Origin: Linnemannia schmuckeri
Lineage: Eukaryota; Mortierellomycota; Mortierellomycetes; Mortierellales; Mortierellaceae
Direction of reading: 5' to 3'
DNA length: 64,000 nucleotides
NCBI GenBank assembly: GCA_029449235.1
Contig: JANATG010000007.1
Span: 558,001-622,000 of the forward strand
Below, piece by piece: positions 42,193 through 53,300 of the stretch. Made by a program: the position numbers and the translations under genes. A model generated the notes under the pieces. That model worked only from the letters and a program-made list of their open reading frames with translations, ran no database searches and was not told the origin of the DNA. Within the stretch, counting starts at the first letter, position 1. Every line of letters starts with the position of its first letter.

Positions 42193-45100
42193 TGCAAGAT
42201 CAGCAAGTACACAATCAACGACAGGGGCAGCAAGGACAAGGGCAGCAGCTACCGCCAACAAAATACGACATGCCTGCACGGATTCATTACAAAACCATTG
42301 CGCTTCATACCCCTAAGACTCTGGCCCCACTCATGTCCATGTTTCTTGATGGTGTCTCTACAGGCGATACCCCCATTCGCGGTAAGTTCTCCTCTCTTTC
42401 TCTCATATTTACTCGATCAATACCATCACCCTATTATGTTATCAGCGTATGACTCGACGCACTTCAAAATTTGAATGGGGGATTTAATGCGAACATTTGA
42501 ACAGTCATGTATCTCGACGCGTTCACGACGCGCTTTTCGTTGCATATTTGTCATTCATACACAACGACATCAAGAATATTATATATCCTTCTCACACACG
42601 GACTTTTTTTCGCCTCCTGTTTCTAGTTGAACTAGAGGCAAACGCGATTCTTCATCGAGGAAAATACGCCTTCGAGATCGTCCTCTCCGAAGAAATCTCA
42701 TCCTACATGAACCCATCTCCCTCATCCTGCCACCGCGTCTTCGATTCCCTCTACCACGAAATCGTCGCCACAAGCCATCCCGACACATCGACTGCAGACA
42801 TCTGGTTCGAATTCTACCCTCATTCTACAACAGCCTCCGAAGCCGCAGCAGCAAACACCTCGATACAAGACCGAAGGTCTTTACCGTCCATGCTCTTGCC
42901 AGTCGGTCAGCACCACTTGCATCATGAACAGGTCCACTTTGATGGGGGTTCTGCCGTGGCGGTGGTTGGGGCGCACTTTGAGAAGCTGGTTAAGTATCCC
43001 TATTTTGCAGACTGGATCGAGAGAGAGAAGCGGGCTCAGGAGGAAGAGCGGCGGAGGCAGTTGGAGGAAGAGCGGAGGATTCATCAAGAACATCACGAGC
43101 GCCGTCGACAGCATCAACAACAAACGCGGCTGTTTAACCCACAGTGGCATCTGGAACCGCCATATCGTCCTTCAGAGTCCCAGGTCGGTGAGTTTGAGGA
43201 CCAGCAGCGACTGACTTGGGTCGAACAACCACCTACGCCTCGTTTGTCGCGCTATGGTGACCAACAGCATCATTTGCATTACCAGCCACTCCAACGTGCC
43301 GAGTACCATCCCCATGAAACCCCTACCCACTTTCAACCTCTCCAAGGTCCATCATCATCATCGTCCACCTCGATTTCATTTCCTTCTCACCAGCAGCACG
43401 CAAGGCCCCCTTCTCCTCAACATCAGCATCAACAACACCACCATTCTCGACCAGATCCCTCCTCACGCCCTCAACAGGCCGACCAACCTGGCCCACCACC
43501 TCCACCAGCTCTACGAATCCCTGTCAGGGACGTCTCTCTAGGAACCTTCCAGGTCATTCTCCAATACATTTACACTGACGCCATTGGCCTCTCAGACGGC
43601 CAGATCAAGGATATTGACAAGTACTGGAACGACAATCCAGAAGACCATCTGGCCTCTCAACAAAACCGGAACCCTCTCGAGGACGAGAATATGCCTTCGA
43701 TGAGTTCTCTGCTGGCTTATTACCATGCAAGAGATCGGCCTAGTGACTCGGAGAGGTGTGGTAGTGGTAACGTTTCGCCTCGGCCTCCTGTTATTCTTCC
43801 GGTTCCTGAACCTCTTATAGAAGCCCTTGGCGATCAGCAACAGCAGCAGCCGCGTGAGGAAGAAGAAGAAGACGAAGGGGAAGTGAGCGGCATACAAGGA
43901 CCGACTGCACCACTGGATCGACCGCGCACCAACATCAATGAAATAATGATGGCAAACAACATTTACACGTTCACGACGGCATCAGCTCAGACTGCGTGGA
44001 TCCCTTGCTCGCCCCGAGACCGGCGCAAAGAGTTTCGAGATCCAGGGTCCCCACCCTCGAGCTGTGTTTTTCGCGAGCAGCCTATAGGCGAATACGGGGA
44101 GCAATCAGCGGACTGTTCATCGGATCGACAAGGACAAGGTCAAGGTCAAGGTGGAGGAGCAGAAGGAGAACAAAGCAGTAGCGGTAATAGTGGTGGACTC
44201 CACACCGCGGGCGGATCCTCTGCCTTTTCATCCTCTTCAACCACCAATGTCCACCCGCCAACCCATCAACTTCACGTCCACAAGACCCGCCCAACCTGCT
44301 CCTGGGAATCGCTCCTCCTGGCCGCGAACCTCTTCCAACTCCAAGATCTGGAAACAACCGCCATCAAAGCGATCAGGTACCATTGCCAGATGCTTGCTTC
44401 TCGAGCGCTGATCAACAACAATGCCATTGCCGAGGTTGCCCATAATGGGTTTGATCGGTCGAATCTGGATCTGCAGCTTGTGTTGGGGGAGAGGATTTTG
44501 TTGTCACTATTAAAGCTTTACAATTCGCCGCTTTTGAGGATCCATCCGGAGGGGGTAAAGGTCCTGCGAGGAGGCGCAAGCAGAAGTGGAGGCGGAGGTC
44601 GAGGCGGAGGTGAGGGAAAGAGAAAGAGTACGGAAGGAGGAGAGGAGGGTGGTGGGTCCCAGCACCGAGAACACGCAAGTGCAGGCCCTCCAGGTCTGCA
44701 GACTCAACTGAAGGAACAATGCCGATGCCAAGCTGAAGAGCAACAAGGTGGCGTTGGAGAAAGACAAGAGGAAGAAACGGAGAAGGGAAAGAAGTCTGAC
44801 AACAACGACGATGGCAGGAAGCAAGAAGAAGGACATCTTGGAACGGTCCAGACGGCCTCGAGCTCTTCTTCTTCGTCGTCCTCGAGGACTCGTGGCGGTG
44901 GCAATAGTGGAGCAGCATCATCTCGCGCCCGAGGATCTCGTCGTCCATCCGGACAGAGACGTAGCAGTGACACGGCGCAGCCGCAGGTCACCATACAGGA
45001 GCACGATCCAGAGTCCTCTAGCTCCACCAGAACTTGGACCCAAACCACCAGCAGCGGTAGCAGCAGCAGCGCCAGACCAACTGGCCATCATCAACGTCAA

Positions 45101-45403
45101 GGCTACCAAGGCCACGGTGATGACGGTGGCGGCGAAGGTCAACATCAACCTAGCGGAGAGTCTGGCTCCACCGGCAGAGAAGAGAATGAAGAAGGTGAGG
45201 CAGGTGAGGAAGGAGATGTAAGGGGAAGGGAAGGAGGAAGTAGTGGACCTGAGAGGATCACAACGCCTTTGACACTCCTGGACCATCCAGAGTGTGAGCC
45301 TGCTCTACAGGAACTCTGTGAGGAGCTTCGGGAGCGGTTCTTGAGTATGCGCGAGATCATGGAATCTCCGCACTGTGATCCTCGTAGTGAGCGCTTGGGT
45401 TGA
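41814..45403 (+). CDS. Large BTB/POZ-domain protein with split domain, 1,114 aa
   Basis: Two exons: 41814-42381 and 42627-45403. The splice joins CGC-G to TT-GAA and preserves frame. The 245-nt intron is long, so a small extra exon is possible. It is paralogous to the upstream gene. Matching segments: ANAILHRGKYAFEIVLSEEI; VFDSLYHEIV...DIWFEF; AVVGAHFEKLVKYPYFADW; IPVRDVSLGTFQVILQYIYT; and CSWESLLLAANLFQLQDLETTAIKAIR. Here the BTB core is interrupted by two inserts of about 170 and 235 residues, rich in Gln/His/Glu/Ser/Pro, and is followed by a ~300-residue disordered tail of Gly/Ser/Glu/Arg. A QT dipeptide repeat (~113-125) lies in exon 1. A Glu/Arg coiled coil (EEERRRQLEEERR) starts the first insert. 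A substrate-adaptor role is inferred. Confidence 0.78.
42152..42196 (+). repeat. (CAGACG)n repeat encoding Gln-Thr dipeptides
   Basis: Hexanucleotide CAGACG repeats five to six times in frame in exon 1 of the large BTB gene, after a CAGTCA variant. Confidence 0.9.
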
Positions 45404-45842
45404 AGGGAGGGGGGGGGGAAGACATGATGGAAATAGGGGTAGGTAGGGTGAGGTTAGGTTGTGATTGGGTTGGTCAGCGGAGATCTAATGAAGAGAGGAT
45501 GTTTCAGAAAAGGTCCTTTGTTTGACGCGTCGTTTTTTTTTTTCTTTGTTGTGGTTCACCTTTTTGTCTGCAGTACTCTCACGTCAACATAAGCAACAGA
45601 TACACAGGCGCATGCAACACGCGCGGCTTTCCAGATATACATACATTTTCATAGGATGGTCTCCTACAATAGATCCAGCACTATAAATATAGCATTCTTT
45701 CCCCCAATATCCTTTATTCTTATTCATTGTTTTATTTTCTTTTGAGGAGTGTTGTAAGTAGAAGCGAACTAAGTGTGTCAATGGTCGTCATGACACCCTC
45801 TGTCAACCTTTTCGCTCCTCTTTATTCATTCCAGAAAGAATG

Positions 45843-45875
<33 letters not shown>

Positions 45876-45989
45876 GATAAATTGTCAAATTATGATATAT
45901 GAATGTGAATGTGGAATTTTGTGTATGTATGCTAAGTCATGAAAAGGAAAAGAAGAAGGTCCAGCCTTTTTCTCTCTTTTTTTGATATT
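45404..45989. other. Convergent intergenic region, no gene recognised
   Basis: 3' flanks of the large BTB gene (+) and the four-TM gene (-). It includes a 32-nt A-run at 45843-45874 and the minus-strand poly(A) signal at 45989-45994, which overlaps the stop codon of the four-TM gene. Confidence 0.5.
45843..45874. repeat. Poly-A tract, 32 nt
   Basis: Uninterrupted A-run in the convergent spacer. Confidence 0.9.
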
Positions 45990-48574
45990 TTATTTATCAG
46001 ACTCTGGCAAGGGAGAAAGGTGAATTGACCCAGACGAAGTCCAGAACCGCTTCTGGTCAGCACCATAAAGTCCAACTCGGACCATTGGCAGAGTGCTGGA
46101 GCGGATCACAAATGTGACTCCCGGGTCTACTTCGTCATTCTGATCTTCATTATTGCTGTTGGTGTCATCCTGTGAGTCGTCGCTCGTTATTGGATTCTGG
46201 GCGTCATCATTGTGATATCCATCTGTTTGTCTGTCCTTCTTCAGTGTCGAAGCTCGTTGTCTCAAGTAGTACTGGAAGATACTACCAAGGCGCTCTATAT
46301 TGTATCATGATCACAAAAATGATTAGAAAATTATTGCTTCACAAAGCCTCACAACAAAACGCGCGTGTGTCTATCCAATTATCACTAACCTGGATCAAGG
46401 GTCACTCGAGACCACCGGGCAAGTGTAGTCTCAACAGGATTAGGTCCCATCGCCCTCTTGACAGCATGTAGATCAGGCATTGATTGTGACATGGACCCCA
46501 TCCGTGTTGGAGGACGATGGCGTTGCATTTGTCCAAATGACGGTTGGTCCTCAGTCTGCAAAAGAACGCTCCGGCTTCCCATCTTCCCGTCGTCCTGAAT
46601 TGGATGCTGATGACCTCCATCCCGTCCATCTTGACTACGTCGTCGTCTTTCTTCTTTTTCCACCTTTGTAGCGACGGCGACGACAGAGCTCACCAAATCA
46701 CGATCGAATTCGGATGCTTCCTCGGAAAGGACTAAATCGTACTCGGACTCGTCCATATCCTTACGGAGGACCGATGAGGAGGCTGTCAATAAGAGATCTC
46801 CATCTTTCATATCGATAGGTCCATATTTCTGAGGATGACGTGGTGCCTGGCGACGAATATCCTTGCTATTGTTGCTGTATGTTCTGTTCTGCTGCTGCGG
46901 TTGCTGTTGAGAGCGATGATAGTATTGGTTGAAGGATCTGGGGATGGCTGGAGCAAAGACCCACAAGGAGAACGACCAAATCTGGATCTCGTTTTTGACC
47001 TGCTGCAGCAACGATATCGAAGTTGTCCAAGGTTTGTGAGCTGTTGTCCGGCTGGTCGGTCCTCGTCGATGTCGCTTGATCGTGATTGCATCCGAGTTGC
47101 CTCCTTTATATAATGAGCGATCCGCAATTTGTCGACAAGAGGCTGACCGGCGTAGTATCGTCTATTGTCACGTATTGAGAACAGAGAGGTACGTTGTCAG
47201 TCTGACTGTGTATCACTTACATACTCGTCACGGGTGTTCATCAGAGCCTAAGAGCAACGATAAACGACAATGGCTTACCAGAGATGGCGTCTTTGAGAGA
47301 ATCTGCTGGGCTCTATCTATATCCTGTCCAGCCCCGCTCAGATCTTCCGTATCAACGTTCTTCTCACAAGACTTCTGCTCCATGTACTCCGTTTGCTCCC
47401 GTTCTGGCTCCAACTCCTCCTCCTCCTTGAAGGCGGTCAAGGAGACCACCTCCTGGTTCAACAGCCGCTGCTCACTTGTAGCCTCAGTTTTTGATCTAAC
47501 TCCATCAGCATCAACATCCAGATACTTCGTGAGGATACCCCGGCTCAAAAGAAGAAAGGTTACCGTCGCATAGAGGACCCAGGCAAACATTACAACGATC
47601 CAGCACCATAACGAAAAAGGTGCCATCGTCGCCAGCTCTTCTGCCTCCAAGATCAGTGACAACAACGAGGGTTCAAACTTGGAAATGGTTGTCCAGGAGG
47701 CTAGGCCCAAGAGGGATGCTCCTGCACCCCAGATATGGATTACCAGCCTCTTTCGTGAGAATTGCTGTTGTTGTTGCAGCCTCGAGCGCGCCGTTGTCTG
47801 TTGCAGTTGCCCCTCACTCTGCATGCATTGACCGCTGCTGCTGTTATTAGCAAGACCGTCACTGCCACTTTCACTGATGCTACTGTTGTGATAGTAAGGA
47901 GGTGGTGGGTCTGTTGGGGTCGGAGGCATACTCATGCCCATGCTGCTATTTCCATTGTTAGTGTTGTTGTGGTCCTGAGCAGCAAACACAGAGACGGTGA
48001 TTGTGGATGACACCGAGCATGCCGAGGCTGATGCTGTTGCAATTGATGCTGATAGTGATGCTGATATTGATGAAGAAGAGACTGATGCACTGGACACCAC
48101 CGGATCTTGTGGCCCTCCCCCCTCTTCTCGAGTTGCCCGCGGTGGGTATGTTACGAGGTCGTCAGAGAGTTTCGAAGAGAAAGGTCGCGAAGAGGAGAGG
48201 GGTGTTGTTGCTGTCGAGGAACGGCGATACCACCAGAGAAAGTAAAGAACACCGGTAACGAGAACAGGGATGGTGACGAGGGGAGACATTCGATAGTGGT
48301 CACAGTACCACACCGACCAGACGAACCCTGCGAGGATGACTCCATGGATACGAACGTACAGAAGAGTCTCGGCAGTATCAGTTGTCTGGCTGTTATCATT
48401 ACCCCTTTTAAGGGTGTTGAAGTTGACTTTGGAGTAGTTGCCGCTGTTGTGAGGAAGAATTGTTGTGCGTGTTTTTGTTGTGAGAGGTGCCTTTTCTGGT
48501 GCTGCAGGCGGTATTGGTTGTATGAATATGGATGTGGATGAGGATGCAAGAGGAGATCGTTTGCTGAACAGCAT
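45990..48574 (-). CDS. Four-TM membrane protein of unknown function, 799 aa
   Basis: Four exons: 48574-47279, 47247-47221 (27 nt), 47161-46390 and 46294-45990. All junctions are GT-AG and in frame. The ATG at 48574 (MLFSKRSPL) is chosen because the upstream frame is leader sequence. Predicted membrane segments: LLYVRIHGVILAGFVWSVWY (~75-95) and LVTIPVLVTGVLYFLWWY (~102-119), then LVIHIWGAGASLLGLASW (~280-297) and WCWIVVMFAWVLYATVTFLL (~330-350). A Ser/Ala/Asn-rich loop of about 160 residues separates the two pairs. The C-terminal ~450 residues are soluble, with Glu-rich and Gln-rich parts and a final segment (GVTFVIRSSTLPMVRVGLYG) that looks beta-structured. No family was recognised. AATAAA overlaps the stop codon. 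Confidence 0.75.
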
Positions 48575-50344
48575 AGCGATGAAGTGTGGTCGTGAGATGA
48601 TATGCGAGCTGTGAGTGGTGTTGACGAAAGGGATAAAACAACAAAGCAAAAAAAAGGAACGGAAAAGGTAAGAACAGAAACCAGATAACAAATAAAACAA
48701 TAAAACGATAAAGAAGAGAGCCTGCGTGTAGTGTCGCACACAACAGTTAGAAACAAAAGGGGAGACTTCGCCCACAGAGTATCGTGACTAGAAGCTGAAA
48801 GAAGCTGAAAAGAGTGAAAGTGGATGGGGACAAGAAGCGGTCAATGAATGAAAAAAGGCGGGAGGGTTGGAATGAGGAATCCGCTTCTGTTCAAAACGAA
48901 CGAAAACAAAGGAAGCAAGAAACAAAAAGAAGAGGCAGCAAGGGCAAGGAAAAAAAGAAAAGGCCAAGGAGTCCATTCGGACAAGCCAAAAGGAGACAGA
49001 GGAAGAGGGAGAGGAGTGAGAGAGCAAAACGTCGTCCTGCCATGCTATCATCCAAAATGCTACTTTGGCGGCAAACCTTGTTAAGGGCATCAATTCATGG
49101 CATGGACAAGTGGCCAGTGCATCCAACACTGATCAATCAAGACAGCTCGAGTGCCTAGGAGATCTGCTGTCATCATATCGATCACTACAAAAGGCTAACC
49201 AGGTCAACAAAACGAGAAGCAACAATAACAACGTGGTACACAAACATCATCGTTGTCAACATGAAGCAGCACACAACAACAACACCGAGCTGAAGTTCAC
49301 CTCAATCAATCGGTGCGACACAAGGACAAAATGGAATTCAAGGGCGAACAAAAAGAGCTGCTTGCAAGGAAAAAAAATGAAAATTTGGTTCATGGTACAC
49401 ATACATGACATGTTTGTTCCCCATCGCTCTCTTCACTTTGATCGCACTGAAAGGAAAAACATGGTTGCAAGGGGAAAAGGCGCAATTTGAACGGAGTAGG
49501 AGAGCAGAAGCTTGCTTGCCTGCTTTGCTTGCTCTGCATGCCTGCATACAAGGCGTGCAGTACAGTCTCTCTATCTCTGTCTCCCCCTTTCAAGACCAAA
49601 ATTGATTTCGTTCCCCCCCCCCCTCTTGAACCTTGAACTGCTTATCAACCTCTCTCTTTCCCTTCCTTCCAGCTTGCATGCTGCATCTCTGAACACTCAC
49701 TCCTCCATTTTCACATTTTTTTCTCCACTTGCAACGATCACGAAAAACAAAAAAAAAAAAAAAAAAAAAAAAAAAGGAACAAAAGGCGAAGGAACGAAGG
49801 AGGAAGAGATATGAAAGTGTTCAAGGTATTTTTATTTGAAGAGTTGAAGAGTTGGCTTCTTTTTTTACGCCTTCAACGTGGTTAATATCAAAAAAAGAGT
49901 CGCGTTAACCAGCTGCAATATCATATTTTAACTTTAAAAGAAAAAAGGGGGGACATCCAAGGAATTGTAAACGCAAAAATCCCTGTTCTCTTTTTTTTTG
50001 TTGCTGCTATTGTTGTTGTTGTTGTTGTAGTAGTTGTTGTTGTTGTATTTTACAGGAAACGTGTGGTGGGCATTAGGTAGAAGAAATAGATGGGAGAGAA
50101 AAAGAATGTGAACAAGAATAAATAGATAGAGAATAGGTAAATTAATAAGCGTAGTGAGTGTGGGCAGATACTCGGGGCAGAAGGCAGAATGCAAGATGAC
50201 CCCGACGAAAAAAAGGAAAAGGGAAAGGAAAAGGGAAAGGAAAAGGAAAACGAAAGAAACAAGTGAATGATTGGTAAAATATAAACGCGCAAAAAAGAAA
50301 ATAATAAGAAAAATGAAGTGCAACAAACAAAGTGAAGGAGGCGT
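48575..50344. other. Intergenic, no gene recognised
   Basis: About 1.8 kb between the start of the four-TM gene and the 3' end of the Msb1-like gene. It contains purine-rich leader sequence (48790-49020), C8 and A27 runs (49614-49623, 49749-49775) and GGAAAA/GGGAAA repeats (50213-50255). One ORF at 49065-49490 lacks an ATG and any domain. Confidence 0.5.
49749..49775. repeat. Poly-A tract
   Basis: A-run of about 27 nt in non-coding sequence. Confidence 0.9.
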
Positions 50345-53300
50345 TTAAGGCTCGCGTTGCATCATCATCTGGCGCTGTTGTTGCTTCTCAGTAAGACGAG
50401 CCATCTCCTCCTCCAACTTGTCGATCTTGATCCAGCCTACAGCTCCATCCTTCACTGGCTCAAGCATCACCCATCCGCTCTCCACTCCCGTCATGTGTTC
50501 AACACTAGAAAACGGGAACACCTCGTCTAGTGACTCCTGCGTCCTCATCAGTCCATCCTTGCCCGTCACTCCTCCTTGCTGCAATTTCTTCTTCTTCCCA
50601 CCCGACTGGCTCCCGGTGACCGGCACTGGAGAGACAGAGGTCGATAGTCGGTTATTCTTTTTGTTCGATGAAGACGCCTTGAATCGCGCTCCGAAAAGCC
50701 GACTCTTCTTGGTCGGGATCGAGGGTGCAACCTGAACCGGAACAGGGACTGGGACCGGGGTCGCCATTACGGGAGCTCTACCCGCTGCAGGACTTGGGGC
50801 TGGCAGCAAGGACAAAGAAGCAGCACCACCAACAGGCATAGAAGGCTTGCCAGGCTTCGCAATCGCCCTTTGAACTTCCTGTGAGACTCGTGCTGCTCCG
50901 GGCACTGACGATGTTGGCAATGATTTTCCTGAGGTACTCCTCTGAAGCTTGTCGGAGTCGACGGGGGCGGACTGCAATGGCGTCTGTGGAGGCGCAGGCA
51001 GCTGGGACAACGGCGATGGTTTCCTTGGGGAGGCCGAGTGCATCGCCATCGACTTTGGGGCTGAGGCCGGCTCCAAGGGCTTCAAGTTGATAGGGACCGT
51101 CTGAAGTATAGGCTGTGCGGACCCGATAGGAAACGATCCAGTCCCGATAATAGTCGGTTGACCGGTTCCACCTGTAGAACCAGCTTTCAGGGCCGCTAAT
51201 GCCTTGGGATCCTTGGCTAGAGCCATGAAGCTCTGTCTTGCCGCCTTGAGGGCCGCTGCCTTCTGAGCAGGGCTCGGGCCCGGGTCTTGACCTTGACCTT
51301 GACCTTGACCTACAACCTGTCCTGCTACCGGCGTCTGGCCCCGAGATGTCGTCGAGCTGGTTGAGCCCGCCAGACTCGCATTCATCCCAGGACCTCCGGG
51401 CGCCGGCATCTTGGACATTCGTTTCTGAGAAAGACCGGTCAGATACTGTTCCGGTTGTTCAAAGAAATCCGACGTGAATCCGCCCTCTGAAAACGCGTCC
51501 CATTGCAACTGGTAATAGAGCTTACCATCCTTCAGAAGCGTGGCTGTCGAGAAGCGGTATTCTCTCTCGCCTGCCTTCTTGGGACTTGTAGTTGCTGCCG
51601 TGGACGGTGCAGAGGTCTCGTTTTGGATAGAAGGGAGACCCGCCGAGTCATCCAAGGAGGCACTATCGTCTGTAGTATAAGAACTGTCAGATAGTGTCCT
51701 TCCATTTGCCAATCGATGGGGTTTGCGACCAGCAGATTGCGCAGAAGCAGAAGGACTGGGGCGTTTACCATCAGCCTTGGAGGCGTTGGCTTGGATGTAA
51801 GACTGGCTTGAAGAGGATGATCGGGGGGACGACGCAGAGATCCTGCTCTTGCGACGCTGTTCCCTAACGGCTATATTGCCGGAGCCAAAGAGCGATCCCG
51901 AGCCGCGGCGTGCTCCCGTAAAGCTCTTGGGAGCTGATCGGTCAATGGGCAAGGGTTGCACAGGTAAGCTGTCTTGGGCGACTCGTCTCCAGTCTTCGAC
52001 GGTGTCTGCTCCGCCATTGGGGGCGCCGTTAAGGTAGAGTAAGCTGGCAGGAGCTGAGGTTGGAGGAAGGTTGCTATCGTTCAAAGAATGCCCGGCGGTT
52101 GAAACAGCAGCAGGGGCAATTTCGGTGGTCGGACCACCTAGATCTCCTAAAAAGCTAAGCTCCAGTCGAGGAGGCTGGATTGAAACGGCTGGTGCAACGG
52201 GTGGTGCAGCGGGTGCTGTACCAACCACCTGGTTGTTGATCTTGACCGGTTTGAGCTGTTCATCACTCTGCTTGGAACGGAGCTTGTACGACAATGCGCG
52301 AATAAACCCAGAGGCCTTAAACTTGCCCTCAGGCGCGGCTGATACCGGGGCGGAGGAGGTGCCAGAAAAGGTGGCGCTATGTTGTGACTGAGGGTGGGGA
52401 GGAACGAGAGTCTTGCTGTTGGATCGGCTCAAGGACTTCGTCTGCATGGGCGATGACATGGTCGAAGACGAAGGCGAAACCCTGCTTCCTTGGCTGCTCT
52501 TCGTGCTGGGGGACCGATTGTGGCGACTACCAGCGTCGCTATGTTGTCCGTGGGCGTATCCAGCGGGGGGAGACATGGGCTTATCCGAGAACGATTCCTG
52601 GAACTTGGATCTCATCTCGGCCTTGGGTGAGATGGGAGTGATGGGCGAAAAATGAACACAGACTTCAGCATCCTTGGAGCGCGTGACATTCTCGGCGTTC
52701 CTCTCCATGTTGTTAGACGAAGGTTGAGGTGGTTTGGGGGAGGCGATTGAGGAGTTTGAGGAAGGATTGGAGACAGGGGTCAGCTCGTCAGTTACGCCTG
52801 CGCCAGAGTGCCTTGGAGGAAGGCTTCCGACATTGATCTCCAACTTCTTGGCTTCGGCAGGCGATGTTTTTGACATGGATCGTCCGAGTCCTTGCGAGGC
52901 ACTTCGTGTAGGAATGGCAGGTCGGTCCAGATCGAGTGGTGATGATTCCAAGGAGAATGTCGAGCGAGCAGGTGAGGCACTGCCTGATTGGCCACCAGTT
53001 TGCTTTGATTGCAACAGACGAGTCCGGATATCCTCTGCCACCTGTGACCTCTCTGCCTGGATGGCTAGCTCCCGTGTCAAAATATCCTGTCGGAGTTCGT
53101 TGGGCTTCTTGTGGACGCGACCATGCATTGTATGCGGGTCCAGAGATACAGATCGGCGAAGAAGAGAATTCCGCTTGGCACGTTGAGGGTTCATGGAAGG
53201 CGATGTGTGGCCGGGGTTGATGGCATGTCCGACGCGTGCCTTGTTGCCGGTAGTTGATGATCGCTGAAGAGGAGAGAGTTCGTCATTGTCGAAGGAAGAG

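Noticed and set aside
42505..42560. Possible extra exon (MYLDAFTTRF) inside the 245-nt BTB intron
   Set aside because: No donor in the right phase follows it, and direct splicing of the flanking exons already gives a continuous frame.
49065..49490. 141-codon plus-strand ORF
   Set aside because: There is no ATG near its start, its composition is Asn/Lys/His-rich, and no splice partner or domain is visible.
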